DNA from: an uncultured Bacteroidales bacterium
GTDB taxonomy: Bacteria > Bacteroidota > Bacteroidia > Bacteroidales > Lentimicrobiaceae
Length of the DNA: 57,503 nucleotides
Direction of reading: 5' to 3'
Assembly: GCA_937894795.1 (NCBI GenBank)
Contig: CALCQV010000121.1
Location: 1 to 57,503, forward strand
Below the pieces are notes generated by a model, which was not told the DNA's origin, did no database searches, and was given only the letters and a program-made list of their open reading frames with translations. Position numbers and translations under genes: made by a program. Of the stretch, positions 53,275-57,503 are shown piece by piece; positions within the stretch are counted from its first letter, which is position 1, and the number at the start of each line of letters is the position of its first letter.

Positions 53275-53413
53275 ATGATACTCTTGGTTATTATACTTTT
53301 GTGATAACCGGTAAAATATGAATAATGCCAACCATACAATTGGGGTTTGTATTGGTTAGATGATTTAATGTGCTGGAATTATGTTTTTTAACCACTGAGT
53401 ATCAATTAATTTT

Positions 53414-53443
53414 TTGCGGATACAATTATATTGATTACTTTTG
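53414..53443 (+). promoter_or_regulatory. Strong Bacteroidota promoter for DUF177-rpmF-plsX-fabH
   Basis: TTG (53414-53416), 19-base spacer, TACTTTTG (53436-53443): the best match in the window to TTG-N19-TAnnTTTG. Predicted transcript start near 53449, so the coding start must lie after it (GTG 53470). Confidence 0.75.
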
Positions 53444-53469
53444 CACCCCTAAAACTAAACCATAAAGTT

Positions 53470-53988
53470 GTGGATTACTTGAAAAATTTTGTAATTCCAT
53501 TTGTAGGGTTAAGTACCGGGGATCATGAATTTGAATTCCTGATTGATGACAAGTTCTTTGAATGTTTTGAGTATTCAGAAATTAAACGGGCCCACGTAAA
53601 TGTGAATCTGAATTTAAAGAAGCATGACAGAATGCTGGAATTCACTTTTACTATGACTGGTACACTTGAAGTGACCTGTAGCAGGTGTCTTGATCAGTTT
53701 GACTTACCAATAGAAGGTGAAGAAGTTCTATTCGTTAAGTTTGGGCATGAATACAAAGAAGAGGATGATGATGTAATAGTAATACCGGAAACGGATTCTC
53801 AGATCAATATCTCCCCGTTTATTTATGATTACCTTAGTCTAATGGTGCCGTTCAGAGTAATACACCCTGAAAACGAAGATGGACACTCAGCATGTGATCC
53901 GGATGTGATTAGTCGTATTGATAAGAGCTCAGAACAAAAGGAAGTTGACCCCAGATGGGATAAATTGAGAGATTTAAACGTAGAATAA
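53470..53988 (+). CDS. DUF177 (YceD-like) protein
   Basis: 172 residues from GTG 53470. An in-frame TTG at 53431 overlaps the -7 promoter box and cannot be the start; from the GTG the protein begins VDYLKNFVIPFVGLSTGDHEFEF, the normal N-terminus of Bacteroidota DUF177. The core has the conserved TCSRCLDQFDLPIEGE block with a CxxC, then an acidic stretch (EYKEEDDDVIVIPE) and YDYLSLMVPFRVIHPE with a late conserved cysteine. YceD family proteins are linked to 23S rRNA processing or ribosome assembly in other bacteria. Its place right before rpmF (25 bases) fits that, and repeats the widespread yceD-rpmF-plsX-fabH order. Confidence 0.88.
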   Translation: MDYLKNFVIPFVGLSTGDHEFEFLIDDKFFECFEYSEIKRAHVNVNLNLKKHDRMLEFTFTMTGTLEVTCSRCLDQFDLPIEGEEVLFVKFGHEYKEEDDDVIVIPETDSQINISPFIYDYLSLMVPFRVIHPENEDGHSACDPDVISRIDKSSEQKEVDPRWDKLRDLNVE

Positions 53989-54013
53989 TATAAATCAATA
54001 AAATAAAGAAGAA

Positions 54014-54199
54014 ATGCCAAATCCAAAACATAGGTTTTCGAAGACCAGAACAGCTAAAAGAAGAACACATTATAAAGCTGTAGCTCCTACTATAGCTATT
54101 TGTTCAAATTGTGGCACTTCTGTGTTATATCACAGGGTATGCCCGGAGTGTGGATATTACAAAGGAAAACTTGCTATTGAAAAGGCAACCACAGCATAA
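54014..54199 (+). CDS. rpmF: 50S ribosomal protein L32
   Basis: 61 residues with the universal N-terminus MPNPKHRFSKTRTAKRRTH and a zinc ribbon of two cysteine pairs (CSNC ... CPEC, starting at residue 30), so this is the zinc-binding (C+) form of L32. Part of the large ribosomal subunit near the peptidyl transferase centre. 25 bases after the DUF177 gene and 36 before plsX, in the classical ribosome/lipid operon. Confidence 0.97.
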   Translation: MPNPKHRFSKTRTAKRRTHYKAVAPTIAICSNCGTSVLYHRVCPECGYYKGKLAIEKATTA

Positions 54200-54235
54200 T
54201 GTCTTTTTGAGGATTTCTAACTCAAATATCGTCAG

Positions 54236-55195
54236 ATGAAAATCGGACTTGATGTTATGGGCGGTGATTTCGCTCCTGTATCAACTATATCAGGGGCGGT
54301 GCTTGCATTAGAACAAATTGGACCAACTGATGAAATTGTTCTCATAGGCAATAACGAGATGATATTGTCAGAGCTCCTGAAGCTTGATGTCAGTTCTGAC
54401 CAATTTTCAATAGTCCATGCACAGGATGTTATTCATATGGGGGAACACCCTACTCGTGCTATTCTAAAGAAACCGCATTCAAGTATTTCTATAGGATTTG
54501 ATCTGCTAAAACATAAGCAAATAGATGCTTTTGCGAGTGCTGGTAGTAGTGGTGCAATGCTTGTGGGCTCAATCTACAGCGTAAATAATATACAAGGTGT
54601 TATCAGGCCCTGTACTTCATCGGTTTTACCCCAAGAAGGTGGTGGAGTTAGTCTTCTGGTTGATGTGGGTACTAATCCTGATGCTAAGCCTGATGTAATG
54701 TATCAGTTTGGCCTATTGGGATCTATAATGGCTGAGAGTGTTTATAAAATTGATTCGCCACGCGTAGCACTTTTAAACATTGGTCAGGAAGAAGAGAAAG
54801 GAAATTTGTCATCACAGGCAGCCTTTCATCTGATGAAGAATAATAAAGACTATAACTTTATTGGTAACATTGAAGGACGTGATATACTTCGTAATAAGGC
54901 TGATGTTATAGTTTGTGATGGTTTTACCGGAAATATACTTCTGAAGAATATTGAAGGTATGTTCAGGATAATGATGAAACATGGCCTGACTGATGAATAC
55001 TTTGAAAGATTTAATTATGAAAAATATGGGGGAACCCCTATTTTAGGGATTAACTCTAGTGTTATTGTAGGACATGGTATTTCTAATAATATTGCTATTA
55101 AAAACATGTTGTTACTTGCCCGTGATGTATACAACGCCAAATTGTCGGCTAGAATAAAGAAGGCTTTAGCGAGAATTCCCGGTGAAGTTTTATAA
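54236..55195 (+). CDS. plsX: Phosphate acyltransferase PlsX
   Basis: 319 residues. It converts acyl-ACP to acyl-phosphate, the acyl donor for PlsY in phospholipid synthesis, acting as a peripheral membrane enzyme. Family blocks are MKIGLDVMGGDFAP at the N-terminus, HPTRAILKKPHSSI, ASAGSSGAMLVGS, LPQEGGGVSLLVDVGTNPD, LLNIGQEEEKGN, CDGFTGNILLKN and the C-terminal GINSSVIVGHG. Standard length. In the rpmF-plsX-fabH order, with 27 bases to fabH. Confidence 0.97.
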   Translation: MKIGLDVMGGDFAPVSTISGAVLALEQIGPTDEIVLIGNNEMILSELLKLDVSSDQFSIVHAQDVIHMGEHPTRAILKKPHSSISIGFDLLKHKQIDAFASAGSSGAMLVGSIYSVNNIQGVIRPCTSSVLPQEGGGVSLLVDVGTNPDAKPDVMYQFGLLGSIMAESVYKIDSPRVALLNIGQEEEKGNLSSQAAFHLMKNNKDYNFIGNIEGRDILRNKADVIVCDGFTGNILLKNIEGMFRIMMKHGLTDEYFERFNYEKYGGTPILGINSSVIVGHGISNNIAIKNMLLLARDVYNAKLSARIKKALARIPGEVL

Positions 55196-55222
55196 ACAAC
55201 GTTTGTTCTAATAATTACTGTA

Positions 55223-56254
55223 ATGTCTAGAATGAGAGCTGCTATTACTGGTGTGGGTGGTTATGTGCCCGAATACCGTCTTACTAATGAAGAATTAAGC
55301 AGGATGGTTGATACTTCTGATGAGTGGATAATGACACGAATCGGTATTAAAGAACGGAGAATACTCAAAGGAGAAGGTAAAGCTACTTCTGATATGGCAG
55401 CTGAAGCTGTTAAACAATTACTTTTAAAAACAAACACCACTCCTGCTGAAATAGACCTTATTATTTGTGCTGTTGTAACTCCTGATATGGTATTTCCCGC
55501 AACAGCTAATATAATTGCTGATAAAACGGAAATAAGAAATGCCTTTGGATTTGATTTGAATGCAGGTTGCTCAAGTTTCCTCTTTGCACTGTCTACAGCC
55601 TCAAAATTTATTGAAACCGGCAGTTATAAAAAGGTTATAGTTGTGGGGGCTGATAAAATGTCATCTATTGTCGATTACACAGATCGAGCTACCTGTCCTA
55701 TCTTTGGAGATGGTGCTGGTGCTGTAATGCTTGAACCTACAAATGAAGATGTTGGAATCATTGATTCAATTCTGCAGAGTGATGGTGTAGGTCGTATTCA
55801 TCTGCATCAGAAGGCAGGGGGCTCATTGAAACCTCCTACCCATGAAACAATAGATGCCAGAGAACATTATATTTACCAGGAAGGGCAGCCCGTATTTAAA
55901 TGGGCTGTTAGCAAGATGGCAGATGTTTCAGTTGAAATGATGAAACGCCACAATCTTTCTTCTGATAAGTTACAATGGTTGGTCCCACATCAGGCTAATA
56001 TGCGTATTATTGAAGCAACAGCTAATCGTATGGGCTTAGATAAGAATAAGGTAATGATTAATATTCAGCGGTATGGTAATACTACATCTGCCACATTGCC
56101 TCTGTGCTTATGGGAATGGGAACATCAGCTGAAAAAGGGTGACAACCTTATACTTGCAGCTTTCGGCGCAGGTTTTACCTGGGGTTCAATATATTTGAAA
56201 TGGGCTTATGATGGTAATCAAATAGGTGTTTCAACCCACGATAAATCTGAATAA
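55223..56254 (+). CDS. fabH: 3-oxoacyl-ACP synthase III
   Basis: 343 residues. It starts fatty acid synthesis by condensing an acyl-CoA primer with malonyl-ACP. The catalytic triad is C116 (NAGCSSFLFAL), H256 (VPHQANMRI) and N286 (YGNTTSATLPL). The N-terminus RAAITGVGGYVPEYRLTNEEL and TSDEWIMTRIGIKERR are typical; an internal ATG three codons in (55232) could also be the start. The C-terminal 12 codons overlap the end of the PHP phosphatase gene on the opposite strand (37 bases). Confidence 0.96.
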   Translation: MSRMRAAITGVGGYVPEYRLTNEELSRMVDTSDEWIMTRIGIKERRILKGEGKATSDMAAEAVKQLLLKTNTTPAEIDLIICAVVTPDMVFPATANIIADKTEIRNAFGFDLNAGCSSFLFALSTASKFIETGSYKKVIVVGADKMSSIVDYTDRATCPIFGDGAGAVMLEPTNEDVGIIDSILQSDGVGRIHLHQKAGGSLKPPTHETIDAREHYIYQEGQPVFKWAVSKMADVSVEMMKRHNLSSDKLQWLVPHQANMRIIEATANRMGLDKNKVMINIQRYGNTTSATLPLCLWEWEHQLKKGDNLILAAFGAGFTWGSIYLKWAYDGNQIGVSTHDKSE

Positions 56255-57063
56255 ACCCATAGATTAGAATAACCGCATTCTTTAATAGTATCCAATGCTT
56301 CCATAAACCCAAGACTTATCTCTGAGGGGTGATGAGCATCACTGCTTAAGACGATTCTTACACTCTTTTTATTCAGTTTCCTTATTATTTCTTTATTGGG
56401 GAATAAATCATTACTGCGTTTCTTATAAATGCCCCTTGTATTTATTTCAACCAACAAATCTTTTTGAGCTATCAGATCAATAGTTTCATCTACTAATGAT
56501 TGATACCAGGTTTCATCCTCTTCGAACCACCTGTTTTTATTATGCATTTTTATTTTGTCAAGATGGCCAATGATATCAAATTCTTCGTTTTCTATCATAT
56601 GGTTTACCTGATGCCAATATGCAGTGACAGCTTTCCTGGCATTTCCCTCAAAAACTCTATTTATTCCTTCATCATAGATTTCATACTTCGGGCCATCAAT
56701 AAACCACAATTGATCCCTTTTTGGAAAATTACCGACCAGATGAACACTTCCAATAATATAATCAAGGCTTAGGCGTTCTTTCAATTCTGCAAATGATTCG
56801 TTCAATCCCGGAATGTAATCTGCTTCCAATGCCATAAGGACTTCCAATTCACCTTTATATTTTTCTTTTAATCTGCTAATCTCATCACAGTAATTGATTT
56901 CATAATCAGGTTGTAAGGCAAATTCATTTGCAAAAGGTAATACCGAATGTTCTGAAAATCCAATTCCCTTGAATTTTTGATTCAGAGCTTCAATTATATA
57001 ATCTTCAGGTGAATTAGATCCGTCAGAATAGGATGAGTGGGTGTGATAATTGTACAGGATCAT
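56218..57063 (-). CDS. PHP-domain histidinol-phosphatase-like protein
   Basis: 281 residues, typical of HisK-type histidinol phosphatases of the PHP family. The metal ligands occur in order: H7 and H9 (YHTHSSYSDG), D14, a His in GFSEHSVLP, a Glu in ALEADYIPG, His in GSVHLVG and IIGHLDKIKMH, and a terminal SSDAHHPSEIS. HisK removes phosphate from histidinol phosphate in histidine synthesis, but related PHP proteins act on other phosphoesters, and no his genes are near, so the substrate is uncertain. Convergent with fabH, overlapping by 37 bases with no terminator between them. Confidence 0.85.
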   Translation of the reverse strand: MILYNYHTHSSYSDGSNSPEDYIIEALNQKFKGIGFSEHSVLPFANEFALQPDYEINYCDEISRLKEKYKGELEVLMALEADYIPGLNESFAELKERLSLDYIIGSVHLVGNFPKRDQLWFIDGPKYEIYDEGINRVFEGNARKAVTAYWHQVNHMIENEEFDIIGHLDKIKMHNKNRWFEEDETWYQSLVDETIDLIAQKDLLVEINTRGIYKKRSNDLFPNKEIIRKLNKKSVRIVLSSDAHHPSEISLGFMEALDTIKECGYSNLWVYSDLSWVETPI

Positions 57064-57144
57064 GATGTAATTAATATGAAGTCACAATTTAGCACTTAGG
57101 AGATTATATAAAGAATTAAATGTGTTGAAACTTAGAAAGTTAAG

Positions 57145-57503
57145 TTATACAGTTTGAGTTGGGAAAAGTGGATGTTTAGAATCCACTACAATATAGACTT
57201 TATCGCCTCTTCGTAGTAGTTCGGTAACTGGAATAGAGCAATTCTGCCCTTTTATAGCTTGTTCAACAGGCGTTTGTTCTACCCTAAGTTCATTCACAAT
57301 AGATTCGTATACGCCCGTTGTAGGTCCCATTACAAGAATTTTATCAGCTAACCTTAGTGCATGTGTTTCAATCTTTACTTCAGCAACCATTAGATTACTG
57401 AAATAATTCACAACTTTCCCAACATAAACTTTTTTGGTTGTAGCTTGTGAACCATACTTTTCTGACCATTCACCGGTTTTTTCACCCAGGTAATACCCTC
57501 CCC
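57145..57503 (-). CDS. U32 family peptidase (collagenase-like), 3' end (partial)
   Basis: The reading frame is open to the window edge; the start lies beyond 57503. About 118 C-terminal residues are visible, forming the U32 C-terminal beta domain: KVYVGKVVNYFSNLMVAEVKI, LRLADKILVMGPTTGVYE, VEQTPVEQAIKGQNCSIPV and RRGDKVYIVV. This matches the tail of prephenate/collagenase-type U32 proteins (YegQ/TrhP/RlhA-like group); bacterial members of known function mostly take part in RNA hydroxylation rather than proteolysis. Which subgroup applies cannot be told from this part. 81 bases upstream of the PHP gene on the same strand. Confidence 0.85.
   Translation of the reverse strand, partial: GGYYLGEKTGEWSEKYGSQATTKKVYVGKVVNYFSNLMVAEVKIETHALRLADKILVMGPTTGVYESIVNELRVEQTPVEQAIKGQNCSIPVTELLRRGDKVYIVVDSKHPLFPTQTV

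Noticed and set aside
53285..53310. Possible terminator GGTTAT...ATAACC after the flavoprotein gene
   Set aside because: Only six pairs, a 12-base loop and no T run after the stem; too weak to call.
1..57503. Mobile elements, prophage, CRISPR or defence islands
   Set aside because: No transposase, integrase, terminal repeats, spacer array, restriction or toxin-antitoxin genes were recognised; gene content and style are uniform housekeeping throughout.

Overview
The window reads as a chromosomal segment of a Bacteroidota bacterium, most likely of the order Bacteroidales. Evidence: type B sorting domains of the type IX secretion system (T9SS), the gliding-motility lipoprotein family GldH, Bacteroidota-restricted families (DUF3098, DUF4270), a malic enzyme fused to a phosphotransacetylase domain, an IleRS2-type isoleucyl-tRNA synthetase, A-rich leaders with few Shine-Dalgarno sequences, and repeated promoter boxes of the Bacteroidota form TAnnTTTG, a few with TTG 17-21 bases upstream. 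Most of the window is housekeeping DNA. I see no insertion sequence, prophage, CRISPR array or classical defence locus.

Layout. 1-1000: tail of a T9SS cargo gene and an FMN reductase. 1.0-14.2 kb (minus): a giant alpha-2-macroglobulin-like protein, a DUF3108 protein, malic enzyme, and an operon for OPT peptide transporter plus peptidase T. 14.4-18.0 kb (plus): a 1175-residue T9SS cargo protein with PKD, cohesin-like and sorting domains. 18.2-24.8 kb (minus): a tripartite RND efflux operon, tetR-tolC-adaptor-RND pump, ending in a tightly coupled small PII-like gene. 24.8-25.0 kb: a candidate operator and an unusual array of inverted 11-base repeats. 25.2-30.7 kb: an EEP-family hydrolase (minus), then ileS, a DksA-like gene and lspA (plus). 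30.6-33.4 kb (minus): ftsX, DUF3098, uppP, truB. 33.6-37.4 kb (minus): YceI-like protein, OB-fold protein, lamin-tail-domain surface protein. 37.6-41.0 kb: asd-ribF, gldH, RNase H and tRNA-Leu(CAA). 41.0-49.6 kb: subtilase, an unknown membrane protein, a C-terminal processing protease, glmS, a DUF4270 lipoprotein and a truncated GT5-like protein. 50.0-53.3 kb: a 1077-residue iron-sulfur flavoprotein. 53.4-57.5 kb: DUF177, rpmF, plsX, fabH, a PHP phosphatase and the 3' end of a U32 peptidase gene.

The most notable points are these. (1) The 50041 gene fuses the three subunits of an HcnABC / opine oxidase / dye-linked proline dehydrogenase type enzyme, plus a two-cluster ferredoxin module, into one chain. 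(2) IleRS carries G-I-H-H in place of the class I H-I-G-H signature, the swap linked to mupirocin hyper-resistance in IleRS2 enzymes. (3) A PII-like gene starts two bases after the RND pump stop codon. (4) The 11-base repeat array at 24903-25000 can pair in three registers. (5) The alpha-2-macroglobulin-like protein has lost its thioester cysteine. The window gives no firm evidence of a wholly new multi-gene system; the fused oxidoreductase is the best candidate for undescribed biochemistry.
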